Origin: G963704535 sp963704535
Lineage (GTDB): Bacteria; Chloroflexota; Chloroflexia; Chloroflexales; Roseiflexaceae
Assembly: GCA_963704535.1 (NCBI GenBank)
Contig: OY969916.1
Span: forward strand, 4,712,001 to 4,776,000
Direction of reading: 5' to 3'
DNA: 64,000 bases
Shown here in pieces: positions 17,330-24,766 of the stretch (within the stretch, counting starts at the first letter, position 1; every line of letters begins with the position of its first letter). The notes beneath the pieces are model-generated. The model saw only the letters and a list, made by a program, of their open reading frames with translations. It did not search any database and had not been told where the DNA came from. The translations under genes were made by a program, and so were the position numbers.

Positions 17330-18095
17330 TCAGCCCTTCCCCTCCGACCACCGCAGCAGCTCGGCCAGCGCCTGCTCGATCAGGAGCTGCTGTGCTGCCG
17401 GGTCGGGTGGTGGCAGAAACGTGACCAGCCAAACTTGCAGCGCCTCAGTGTTGACTGCGGCCCGCTGCATCTGTTCTGCCACCCGCTCCACCAGGTCGAG
17501 CGGCGGTGCGATGGGACGGAACGCGGTAGCTTCGGTCGCCAGATCGTCCAATTCGACGAGAGGTGGCGGATCGGCTGCGGGCAGCTCGCCTCGCGGTGTC
17601 CACTGGCCGTCGAGGAAGGCCCGCGCCACCTCGCTCTGTGTACTGTTTCCCGTGTTCAGCACCTGTTGGTTTACTTACCTCGTGTCTTATGTGTGTAGCG
17701 TTTTCACTTGCTGGGAGCGGATATGTAGGAGGGGCATGGGACACGAGGTCGGTAAGTCGCGAGGTGCTGAACACGGGAAACAGTACACTCTGCGCGACGT
17801 ACAGGTGCCGTTCGCCCCGGTCCAACAGCAGCCGATCCGATGCCCGCGTCTCACTCGTTCCCAGGTTGTACGGCGCCAGCGCAGCCAAAACCGTCAGGTG
17901 CTCACTCAAGATGCGCCAGGCGTGCCAGTCGGCCCGTAGCTCAAGGCGGCCATCGCTCCAGCGTGCCTCATCCCCCAGCATTTCCCACCAGAACGAGATT
18001 CAGCGCGCCGGGCCGTCGTACCCTAGCGCCGCCTCCAGCATCGGCGGCACCGGCAATTCAAGCGCGATCAGGCCCGTCGGTGCGGCATGGTTCAT
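17330..18095 (-). pseudogene. Element-borne conserved hypothetical, broken by a stop codon and a MITE
   Basis: The gene begins at ATG 18095, overlapping the upstream stop (ATGA), as MNHAAPTGLIALELPVPP. An in-frame TGA at 18000-18002 interrupts it in a Trp-rich stretch (ISFWWEM follows). Downstream, the 149-bp MITE lies between RHLYVAQ and SEVARAFLDGQW. Removing the element plus one copy of the 5-bp duplication rejoins the frame exactly. The restored protein has about 200 residues, with an FWWE motif, LLLDRGERHLYVA and a helical C-terminus. It resembles small proteins found on other Chloroflexota elements (from memory). A GTG inside the inverted repeat could restart the 110-residue C-terminal part. 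Confidence 0.75.
17639..17787. mobile_element. 149-bp MITE with 26-bp perfect terminal inverted repeats
   Basis: The left end, TGTACTGTTTCCCGTGTTCA..., at 17639-17664 is repeated perfectly and inverted at 17762-17787. Ends are TGT...ACA. The element is flanked by a 5-bp direct repeat CTCTG (17634-17638 and 17788-17792). The interior also has imperfect inner repeats around ACTTACCTCGTGTC and contains no gene. Excising the element plus one CTCTG restores the reading frame of the host gene, which proves insertion into a once-intact gene. TG...CA ends with a 5-bp duplication fit an IS3/IS481-like DDE transposase acting in trans; that assignment is inference. Confidence 0.9.
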
Positions 18096-18634
18096 TCCCG
18101 TCCCCTTCCGTAGGAGGTCTTTTGGTCCATCGCCTGCGGCTCCGGCCACGCCTCACCCAGTAGCTTCTCCAGGCCGCCTCGCCCCAGGTGCGTCCATTGC
18201 GGTTTGTGGTAACACTGCCCACTGTTGTGCCAGGAGAAGAACACGCGAACGAACGTCTCACCGAACTGCCAGACCAGTCGATCGTCGCGGGTCCAGCATG
18301 AGCCACGGGCGCTGTGGTGTTCGACCCACACAAAGGGGCGGCCCCTATAGCGCTTGCGCCAGGCGGTCGCCAACTTCTCGGCCATGTTGGTGATCGAGGT
18401 GCCAAAATTCTTCCCCAAATACTCCAGCTCGCCGTCGAGTTCGCTCGCGACGATGACGAGCGCGCCGCTGGGCAGCTCGTAGACCCGGATGCGGCAGCGC
18501 GCCTCGCAGCGCTGGTATCCGGCGTAGGTGTAGATTTCCTCGTGTATCAACACCCTGGATCGTCTCCACACATGAAGCAGGGGGCAACCCTGTTCACCCC
18601 CCAGGTCGTATCTACTCGTCGCCCTCTCCACCAT
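18092..18634 (-). CDS. Hypothetical protein of the transfer operon
   Basis: The start at ATG 18634 (MVERATSRYDLGGEQG) lies inside the end of the preceding gene, and the stop overlaps the next start as ATGA, so the genes are translationally coupled. The product has about 180 residues and is beta-rich (RVYELPSGALVIVASELDGE), with several Trp and Cys residues (ARGSCWTRDDRLVWQFGETF). No family is recognised. The close packing of the operon argues strongly that it is a real gene. Confidence 0.6.
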   Translation of the reverse strand: MVERATSRYDLGGEQGCPLLHVWRRSRVLIHEEIYTYAGYQRCEARCRIRVYELPSGALVIVASELDGELEYLGKNFGTSITNMAEKLATAWRKRYRGRPFVWVEHHSARGSCWTRDDRLVWQFGETFVRVFFSWHNSGQCYHKPQWTHLGRGGLEKLLGEAWPEPQAMDQKTSYGRGRE

Positions 18635-19418
18635 TTTGCCCGCTGCGCTCCTCGCCGGCGGCCAGTAACTTGGAGGTCGCCACCGACCAGGCGATCGTCT
18701 CGTCCAGCAGCCCCTCAATCAACGCAACCCATTCAGACTTGATCCAGTGAGCCCGAATATAGTCTTTGGTGATTGGGTTTGGGATGTTCGCCACGATCGG
18801 GGATATCTCTTTGGTCTGCGCGGAACCCCGCGCCACGTCGGTGCCAGGGCCGAGGGGGATCGAGCAGGCATAAAAGGGGGGTTTGAGCGGGGGCCGCTGA
18901 TCAGCAGCGCGGAAGGCGTCGATCGCGTCGAGCACGTCATACTGGCGCATCAGCGCGGTGGTCAGGTCGCCGGTCAGCGTGCTCTTGGCCGTCACGAGCA
19001 GTGGCTCACAGAAGCCCACGTCCAGCAACTCGTGCAGGAAAGCTCGGAAGCGCATCTGTGATTGCTGCCGACCACCTTCCAGGGTACGCCACGCGAACGT
19101 GATGCCGAAGCGATCGGGCGAGTGCTTCATCTCCGAGAGGCTCTGCACGCCCTCGGCCACGACGAACAGGTTAGCCGTCTCGATGGCCCAATGGGTGACG
19201 AAATTGCCGCCGCTATGCTTGATCGTCACCTGAGAGAAACCGGCCTCCTCCATCGCCTCGTCGAGCGCACCGTTGCGCCCGGCCTCGCAGAGCCAGCCGC
19301 TATAAATCTGGCGCTCTTTGGTGGTCAACCCGGTGCTCCACTGGAGAAGTGGGTCGGCCACACGCGGCAGTGGACGCCGTGTCGGGCCACGGCTGAAGAG
19401 CCGGTCATCGGAGTTCAT
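18612..19418 (-). CDS. Hypothetical protein of the transfer operon (268 aa)
   Basis: ATG follows AGGAGACGCGC, and the start overlaps the upstream gene by 14 bases. The soluble alpha/beta protein contains TTKERQIYSGWLCEAGRNGA near the N-terminus, a helix-rich middle (RFRAFLHELLDVGFCEPLLV) and an acidic, Gly-rich end. The first third might include a winged-helix-like part, but I cannot assign a family. It is probably an element-specific DNA maintenance or replication factor, by context only. Confidence 0.55.
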   Translation of the reverse strand: MNSDDRLFSRGPTRRPLPRVADPLLQWSTGLTTKERQIYSGWLCEAGRNGALDEAMEEAGFSQVTIKHSGGNFVTHWAIETANLFVVAEGVQSLSEMKHSPDRFGITFAWRTLEGGRQQSQMRFRAFLHELLDVGFCEPLLVTAKSTLTGDLTTALMRQYDVLDAIDAFRAADQRPPLKPPFYACSIPLGPGTDVARGSAQTKEISPIVANIPNPITKDYIRAHWIKSEWVALIEGLLDETIAWSVATSKLLAAGEERSGQNGGEGDE

Positions 19419-19995
19419 GCGCGTCTCCTGGTGTGGAATCGTTTTGTCGTGTGCGTGGGAGCGCGAGCCGCAGCCGAGCGAGGAGGCGATGCAGGTCTGT
19501 GTCGTTGTTGTGGCTGCGCGGCGTTTCTAGGTAGGCTAGCGCCTCACTCGCCGCAACCAGCAGGTCAGGGGCCAAGTCCTCGGTAGCAACCGGAATCTGG
19601 TAGCCACCAACCAGGACCTCATAGCCGCCCTGGTAGGCCGCGGCAACGTTGCCGCCCAGGCCAGCATACTCGCCGGCTATGATCTCGACAGGCTCTCCGA
19701 TCTTGTACAGCGGTGTTGGGTGCGGTGGGTTCACCGTCGGCATAATCGCTCCTTCTTGGAGGGCAGTCTCATCATTGGCGCAGGCATCGTGTAAGCGTGC
19801 TACGAATTGAGCTACCTCGGCATCCACATCGGCAATCCACGCGGTCACGTCGTCATGGTCGAAGGGCGTGCCTATATCTGTCAAAGCTTCCAACGCCAGT
19901 ACCGCCTTGTCCAGCCGATCCAGGGTCCGCCAGAGCGATGCGCGCTCGTCAGGCAAGAGAATGCTAAAAGGAGGAGTGATGAAAGAAATAGACAT
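19405..19995 (-). CDS. Two-part protein: helical N-terminal domain plus KOW-like domain
   Basis: From ATG 19995 (preceded by GGAAG) the first 80 residues are helical (ERASLWRTLDRLDKAVLALE). An internal in-frame ATG at 19743 is preceded by AAGGAGCGATT, a better binding site than the first. It opens a second part with a KOW-like motif (GEPVEIIAGEYAGLGGNVAA). Either one 196-residue protein or two nested products may be made. It is the first gene of the minus-strand operon and is divergent from the HTH gene across a shared regulatory region. Confidence 0.55.
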   Translation of the reverse strand: MSISFITPPFSILLPDERASLWRTLDRLDKAVLALEALTDIGTPFDHDDVTAWIADVDAEVAQFVARLHDACANDETALQEGAIMPTVNPPHPTPLYKIGEPVEIIAGEYAGLGGNVAAAYQGGYEVLVGGYQIPVATEDLAPDLLVAASEALAYLETPRSHNNDTDLHRLLARLRLALPRTRQNDSTPGDAHELR

Positions 19996-20049
19996 ATAGC
20001 TTCCACTTGTAAATAAGGTTTATTCTGTAATCTATGTAAAGTATATATT

Positions 20050-20087
20050 CTTGACAAGTTTTTGTCAAGGGTGTATATTGAGTACAC
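20050..20087 (+). promoter_or_regulatory. Consensus promoter overlapped by two operator-like palindromes
   Basis: TTGACA at 20051-20056 and TATATT at 20074-20079 are separated by exactly 17 bases, a near-consensus sigma-70 promoter. CTTGACAA-GTTT-TTGTCAAG (20050-20069) is a perfect palindrome over the -35 box. GGTGTA-TATTGAG-TACACC (20070-20087) surrounds the -10 box. This is the layout of an autorepressed promoter, presumably bound by the HTH protein encoded just downstream. Confidence 0.75.
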
Positions 20088-20113
20088 CATGTAAAGGTGC
20101 AGGAGGTGCTAGT

Positions 20114-20356
20114 TTGGATAATGAATACATCACACCGAAGGAGGCAGCTGCACGGCTAGGTGTGACCCGACAGGCTATCTATCAATGGATCAGGGAAGGG
20201 CGGCTTGAAGCAAAGCGATTTGGATCGCTAAGGGGTATGCGCATACCACGAGTAGCATTACAGGAGTTTGAGCGAAGTTCAAGCGTTCGACCCAAGGAAA
20301 CTGAGGAATCTGAGGAACTTGAGGGGAATCAAATACCCACCCTGATAGCTGCCTAA
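20114..20356 (+). CDS. Excisionase-like MerR-type HTH protein
   Basis: TTG 20114 lies seven bases after AGGAGGT and is preferred to an upstream ATG that overlaps the promoter. The 80-residue product is a winged HTH of the helix-turn-helix 17 / excisionase type (YITPKEAAARLGVTRQAIYQ, then WIREGRLEAKRFGSLRGMRI). It is followed by an acidic Glu-rich tail. Such proteins direct excision or repress element promoters. It is the gene nearest the tRNA-Asn end of the element, the usual place for xis. No integrase gene accompanies it in this window. Confidence 0.7.
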   Translation: MDNEYITPKEAAARLGVTRQAIYQWIREGRLEAKRFGSLRGMRIPRVALQEFERSSSVRPKETEESEELEGNQIPTLIAA

Positions 20357-20384
20357 CTCAGCGCTATCCTACCAGGGTGGGTAT
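20333..20384 (+). terminator. Hairpin spanning the end of the HTH gene
   Basis: ATACCCACCCTG (20333-20344) pairs perfectly with CAGGGTGGGTAT (20373-20384) across 28 bases that include the stop codon. There is no T-run after it, so termination would need another factor. It may instead be a regulatory structure. Confidence 0.45.
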
Positions 20385-20508
20385 CCTCTAAAGCAGCACC
20401 TCCTTGCACCTGCTCAGAAGTACCGCCCTTGTTGCTTCGCACATCCCTGCCAGGATGGACGAAGCATACAAGCTAGTAAACACCAGGCAAAACGATAAGT
20501 CACGCCGC

Positions 20509-20606
20509 CTAGTGGTTGACCACACAGGTTTTGCGGTGTGGAGGAGGCTTGGAGGGGGCCACCCCCTCCAAACCACCCCCGCAAAACTACTGTGGTGGAC
20601 CACTAG
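20509..20606. repeat. 98-bp palindromic MITE-like repeat (family C)
   Basis: The ends are CTAGTGGTTGACCACA... and its imperfect inverse (...TGTGGTGGACCACTAG). In the centre TTGGAGGGGG pairs with CCCCCTCCAA. A second copy with the same ends lies at 34038-34131. No coding capacity. Confidence 0.65.
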
Positions 20607-21183
20607 TGGCATTACCATTCAATGACCCTGATGATGTTGCGTCAGGATTTCGACCAACGGGATCAGTTGGAATCTATTTGGATCAATTCTGATCACAATC
20701 TGCGATTATCGCTTTGCGCGACTTCGCTAGAATTGGACAGCGCACTCCTACACTCTTTGGCATGCACCTGAACAAACGTATATATGCGGTTTCTTTCTCC
20801 ACCGCGCTGTGTCATGGTGCATAGCGTGGTGGAGATACCTGCTTCGCTGCCGGTTGTAGGGAAGAGAAACAAAGTTTGATGGGGGGCGTGGAATTTACCC
20901 TCCCGTTGAACGTTGTGGTGGAGTGGTTGTTATACGACTTCAGAGCGGTTGCCCTGAGTCTTGGTAGGTAGACAAGGATCGAATCCTACCAAATCAGCCT
21001 AAAAGAATGGCGGGGAGAATGGGATTTCCCCTCTGTTCCATCGAATGATTTCACGAGCCGCATTGCAATGCGGCTCGTGAAATCATTCGATGGAACAGAG
21101 GGGGATCAGCCCCCAGAAAATAACGCACGCTAGTTGGTGCTATAAGTGGGAAGTGTTCCCCATGCTGCCGGCCGAGATGTCTG
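20607..21183. other. Gene-poor stretch between element and tRNA-Asn
   Basis: No gene is supported. It contains the 76-bp perfect palindrome (21028-21103). A TATATGCGG...CCACCGCGC-type palindromic patch is visible near 20785-20830. An integrase gene would be expected near this end of an integrated element, but none is seen, even as fragments. Confidence 0.4.
21028..21103. repeat. 76-bp perfect palindrome without spacer
   Basis: The two 38-base arms are exact inverse complements meeting at the dyad GCATTG|CAATGC (21065/21066). The arms run outwards through CGAGCC and ATGATTTC to CCCCTCTG at the left end and CAGAGGGG at the right end. There is no loop and no mismatch. It lies between the element genes and the tRNA-Asn 3' end. 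Confidence 0.9.
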
Positions 21184-21258
21184 TGGCTCCCCGACGTGGA
21201 TTCGAACCACGAACCTACTGATTAACAGTCAGCCGCTCTACCGTTGAGCTATCGGGGA
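21184..21258 (-). tRNA. tRNA-Asn (anticodon GTT), CCA encoded
   Basis: The reverse complement begins TCCCCGATAGCTCAACGG. The acceptor stem TCCCCGA pairs with TCGGGGA. The anticodon arm reads CTGAC-TGTTAAT-(C)AG with anticodon GTT. The T-arm has GGTTCGAATCC, and the discriminator G is followed by encoded CCA at 21184-21186. The gene's 3' end faces the accessory region, as expected if that region integrated at this tRNA. Confidence 0.95.
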
Positions 21259-21386
21259 CTATGAAATTTCCAACGGGGATTATACACACGTTCGGAGCAC
21301 ATGTCAAATATCACGCCCTGAAATTCCTCTCACCCACCCCGAAAATCACCCATCGCCACCGGGGATGGAAGTCGCCGCCGATCGGG

Positions 21387-21392
21387 TATAAT
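21387..21392 (+). promoter_or_regulatory. ligA: Probable -10 box for ligA
   Basis: TATAAT lies 133 bases before the ligA start, in an otherwise gene-free leader. No good -35 hexamer is seen at 17 bases. Confidence 0.4.
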
Positions 21393-21524
21393 AGCCATCG
21401 GCCGCATTCTTCACAGGCCACCGTCATGATTGCCGGGCGACCCGTCCCGCATTGGGAGCTTGCCTTCCTGGCGCCGATGACTGAACCAGGATCGCCGCTC
21501 ACCACCATCTGATGGAGCACTTCC

Positions 21525-23687
21525 ATGTCCGCTAGCAACCCCGCGTCGCGAATCGAAGAGCTGCGCGAACAGCTTCGCTACCACCTCTACCGCTACCACG
21601 TCCTGGACGACCCAATCGTCAGCGATGCTGAGTACGACGCACTGATGCGCGAACTGCGCGCGCTCGAAGATGCACACCCCGATCTGATCACGCCCGACTC
21701 GCCCACGCGGCGGGTGGGCGCCGCGCCCTCGGAGAAGTTCGCCAAGGTGCGCCACCCGGTTCCCATGCTCTCGCTCGGCAACGCCTTTGACGAGAACGAC
21801 CTGCGCGCCTGGCGCGACCGCGTCGCCCGGTTGCTCGGCCCGGACACGCCCGTCGCCTATGCCGTCGAGCCCAAGATCGACGGCCTGGCGATCGCCCTGA
21901 CCTACGAGCAGGGCCGCTTCGTTCGCGGCGCCACCCGTGGCGACGGCGAAGTCGGCGAGGATGTGACCGCCAACCTCCGCACCATCTCCAGCATCCCGCT
22001 GGCCTTTCAAGAGATTGGAGATTGGAGATTGGAGATTGAGGGTACCCAATCTCCAATCTCCAATCTCCAACCCCCAACCCGCATCGAGGTCCGTGGCGAG
22101 GTCTACATGCGCATCGCCGACTTTGAGGCCCTGAACGCGCGCTTCGCCGCCGCCGGCGAGCGAGTCGCCGCCAACCCCCGCAACGCCGCCGCCGGCTCGC
22201 TGCGCCAGAAGGACCCCGGCATCACCGCCGGGCGCCCGCTGCGCTTCTTCGCCTATGGCGTCGGCCCGATCGAGGGCGCCCGGCCGCGCTCCCAATGGGA
22301 GGCGCTCCAGTTCATGCGCGCGCTCGGCTTCCCGGTCAACCGCGACGCGCGCCGCTTCGCCGATTTCCAGGAGGTGCTGGACTACTGCCGCGAGTGGATG
22401 GCCCGCCGCGACACGCTTGAGTACGAGGCCGACGGCATCGTCGTCAAGGTCGATAGCTTCGCCCAGCAGCAGGAGCTTGGCATCGTCGGCCGCGACCCGC
22501 GCTGGGCGATCGCCTACAAGTTCCCGGCCCGCGAGACGACCAGCCGCCTACTTGAGATCGTGATCAACATTGGCCGCACCGGCGTGGCGACTCCCAATGC
22601 CGTGATCGAGCCGGTCAATATCGGTGGCGTCATGGTGCGCAACGCCAGCCTGCACAATGCCGACTACATCCGCGACCGCGACATCCGCATCGGCGACTAC
22701 GTCACGGTCAAGCGCTCGGGCGACGTCATCCCCTATATCATCGGCCCGATCGTCGATCGCCGTGACGGCACCGAGCAACCCTGGCAGATACCCGAGCGCT
22801 GCCCGTCCTGCAGCACCCCGCTTGAGCGCCTAGAAAACGAGGTGGCCTACCGTTGCCCCAACTTCGGCATCTGCCCGGCGCAGGTCGTTCGCCGCGTCGA
22901 GCACTTCGTGTCCAGGGGCGCGATGGACATCGCCGGGCTTGGCGAGCGGCAGGCCCAGCTCTTCGTCGAGCAAGAACTGATTAAAGATGTCGCCGATCTG
23001 TACTGCCTGCGGGCCGAGCACTTCGCCGGCATGGAGGGCTTCGGCCCGAAAAAGATCGCCAACCTGCTGGCCGCGATCGAGGAATCGAAGCGCCGGCCGC
23101 TCCAGCGCCTGATCACGGGCCTTGGCATCCGCTTCGTCGGCGAGGTCGCGGCCCAGGCGCTTGCCGAGCACTTCGGCTCGCTCGAGGCCCTCGTGGCGGC
23201 CACCGAGGAGCAAGTCAAGACAATCGGTGGTCTTGGCCCGGCGGTTGCGGCGAGTGTGGTCCAATTCTTCAGCCTCCCGGCCAACCGCGCGCTGGCCCAG
23301 AAGCTGGCCGAGGTCGGCGTCCAGCCGACGCGGCCGGAGCGTGCCGCTCGCGCCGGCAATGCGTTGGATGGCCTGACGTTTGTGATCACCGGCACGCTGC
23401 CGACCATGAGCCGCGAGCAGGCCGCCGAGTTGATCGCGGCCCACGGCGGAAAAGTCACCGGAAGCGTCACGAAAAAGACCAGCTACCTGCTCGCTGGCAC
23501 TGAGCCCGGCGGGACCAAGTACACCAAGGCGATCGAGCTGAAGATCGGGCTGCTCGACGAGGCTGGGCTGCTGGCGCTGATCGGCGGTTCGCCATCGCCA
23601 GACGAGCCCACGCCGCAAAGCGAAGCCGGAGCAAGCGCCACACTTGATTCGACCGGCGACGCAAGCCAGATGTCGCTCGATATCTGA
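21525..23687 (+). CDS. ligA: NAD-dependent DNA ligase LigA
   Basis: LigA seals nicks in DNA using NAD+ during replication and repair. Domains in order: helical Ia domain with the NAD-binding YHVLDDPIVSDAEYD; adenylation domain with the nucleophile Lys117 in EPKIDG; OB fold; a four-cysteine zinc finger (CPSC...YRCPN...CPAQ); helix-hairpin-helix repeats; and a C-terminal BRCT domain (LTFVITGTLPTMSREQAAEL). The length, 720 residues, exceeds the usual 660-690. About 20 of the extra residues (163-182) come from a palindromic repeat inserted in frame in the adenylation domain. The C-terminal tail is also long and low-complexity. The gene follows tRNA-Asn divergently and is core genome. Confidence 0.97.
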   Translation: MSASNPASRIEELREQLRYHLYRYHVLDDPIVSDAEYDALMRELRALEDAHPDLITPDSPTRRVGAAPSEKFAKVRHPVPMLSLGNAFDENDLRAWRDRVARLLGPDTPVAYAVEPKIDGLAIALTYEQGRFVRGATRGDGEVGEDVTANLRTISSIPLAFQEIGDWRLEIEGTQSPISNLQPPTRIEVRGEVYMRIADFEALNARFAAAGERVAANPRNAAAGSLRQKDPGITAGRPLRFFAYGVGPIEGARPRSQWEALQFMRALGFPVNRDARRFADFQEVLDYCREWMARRDTLEYEADGIVVKVDSFAQQQELGIVGRDPRWAIAYKFPARETTSRLLEIVINIGRTGVATPNAVIEPVNIGGVMVRNASLHNADYIRDRDIRIGDYVTVKRSGDVIPYIIGPIVDRRDGTEQPWQIPERCPSCSTPLERLENEVAYRCPNFGICPAQVVRRVEHFVSRGAMDIAGLGERQAQLFVEQELIKDVADLYCLRAEHFAGMEGFGPKKIANLLAAIEESKRRPLQRLITGLGIRFVGEVAAQALAEHFGSLEALVAATEEQVKTIGGLGPAVAASVVQFFSLPANRALAQKLAEVGVQPTRPERAARAGNALDGLTFVITGTLPTMSREQAAELIAAHGGKVTGSVTKKTSYLLAGTEPGGTKYTKAIELKIGLLDEAGLLALIGGSPSPDEPTPQSEAGASATLDSTGDASQMSLDI
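22011..22070. repeat. Palindromic repeat inserted in frame in ligA
   Basis: GAGATTGGAGATTGGAGATT... reads inward and is mirrored by ...AATCTCCAATCTCCAATCTC about a GGTACC centre. The left arm is a run of 7-bp units (GAGATTG). The insertion is in frame and encodes EIGDWRLEIEGTQSPISNLQ. The flanking ligA sequence is normal on both sides (ISSIPLAFQ and RIEVRGEVYM). The repeat stays open in several frames, in the manner of the selfish palindromic elements described in Rickettsia. Confidence 0.85.
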
Positions 23688-23704
23688 TTCGTACTGCCTG
23701 CTAT

Positions 23705-24733
23705 AGTATAGACTTTATCTCGATTTGTGGTATAGTGTCGCTTCATTATGATGAAGGAGCAATCAATGAGCGGCTTACGCTATACCGATTTGGCCCGCAA
23801 ACCCTTGGATGTGTTAGATATGACCAGTCTCACGGTTGACGAATTTCAACAGTTGCTGCCTGCCTTCGAGACCACGTTTCAGGCGCATGTGGCCGAGTGG
23901 CGTCTGGATGGCAAGCCGCGTACTGCTCGACGTTACACCACCTATACCAATTGCCCGCTGCCTTCGCCCCAAGATCGGTTGTTGTTTATCCTGGTCTATC
24001 TCAAAACCAACCCGCTCCAGAGTGACCCACGGGATTATGTTTGGCTTGCCGCAGGGCAAAACCAATCAGTGGATACACGTGCTGCTGCCGGTCTTGCGCG
24101 CTTCCTTGCGTGCTCTCGGAGATGCGCCCTCCCGCTCGCTGGTCGAACTGGCGCAACGTCTGGCGCTTCCGATTGAGGCGGTTGCCGAGGCGACTGCCCC
24201 CCTTTTTGCCATGATGGAACCGAACGACGCATCTCACGCCCCAAAGATCCAGATGAACAGAAAAGCTGCTATAGCGGCAAGAAAAAGTGCCATACGATAA
24301 AAAATGTGCTTCTGGTCAATGCAACGCTGACGATCTTGTTTCTGAGTGACACGTATGAAGGGAGTGCGCACGATAAGCGAATTGCTGACAGCACTCCCTA
24401 TCCGTTGCCCGAGGGAAGCGAGTTACTCCAAGATCTCGGCTTCTTGGCCTTTCGGCTTTCTGGAGTTGAGAGCATCACACCGTTCAAGAAACCACGCGGT
24501 GGTAGCTTGACCGAAGAGCAAAAAGCATTTAATCAGCAACACGCACGACGGCGAGTACGGATTGAGCACGTCAATAGCAGTGTGAAACGCTGTCGGATCG
24601 TCAAGGACACCATTCGTCTGTTTAAGGAGAGCGTCCGGGATATGGTGGCGGAAATCAGTTGTGCATTACACAATTTTCGTGTTCGCCTCACTCCCTGGAC
24701 ACCCATGATTTAATCGAGATAAAGTCTTATACT
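23705..24733 (+). mobile_element. IS5-type insertion sequence, degraded
   Basis: The near-perfect terminal inverted repeats are AGTATAGACTTTATCTCGAT on the left (from about 23705) and its inverse ATCGAGATAAAGTCTTATAC with one extra A on the right (to about 24733). They bracket a single transposase gene. The target duplication is short and ambiguous (TA or TAT), because the ends are AT-rich. It lies between ligA and a hydrolase gene, and only a few bases separate its right end from that gene. Confidence 0.8.
23748..24713 (+). pseudogene. IS5-family DDE transposase with two frameshifts
   Basis: Three frames together encode one transposase: an N-terminal helical part (SLTVDEFQQLLPAFETTFQA), a middle part (GIMFGLPQGKTNQWIHVLLP) and a DDE core ending KRIADSTPYPLPEGSELL, then HARRRVRIEHVNSSVKRCRI. 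The first shift lies near 24020 (one extra base in CTCCAGAGTGACC). The second lies near 24210 (one base missing in CCATGATGGAACC, where MDGTERR is expected). The second shift compensates for the first. As sequenced the transposase cannot be made without frameshifting. Confidence 0.85.
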
Positions 24734-24766
24734 ATGCGGCTCAGCACCTTCGTAAAGGAGCATCCG

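Noticed and set aside
5026..18002. Reassigned TGA codon in this genome
   Set aside because: Many well-supported genes end in TGA, including overlaps of the ATGA type, so TGA works as a stop.
20607..21183. Integrase or relaxase gene near tRNA-Asn
   Set aside because: No frame of sufficient length or with recombinase motifs is present on either strand.
22011..22070. GATTGGA units in ligA as a CRISPR-like array
   Set aside because: The units are contiguous with no spacers and form one palindrome within a gene; there are no cas genes.
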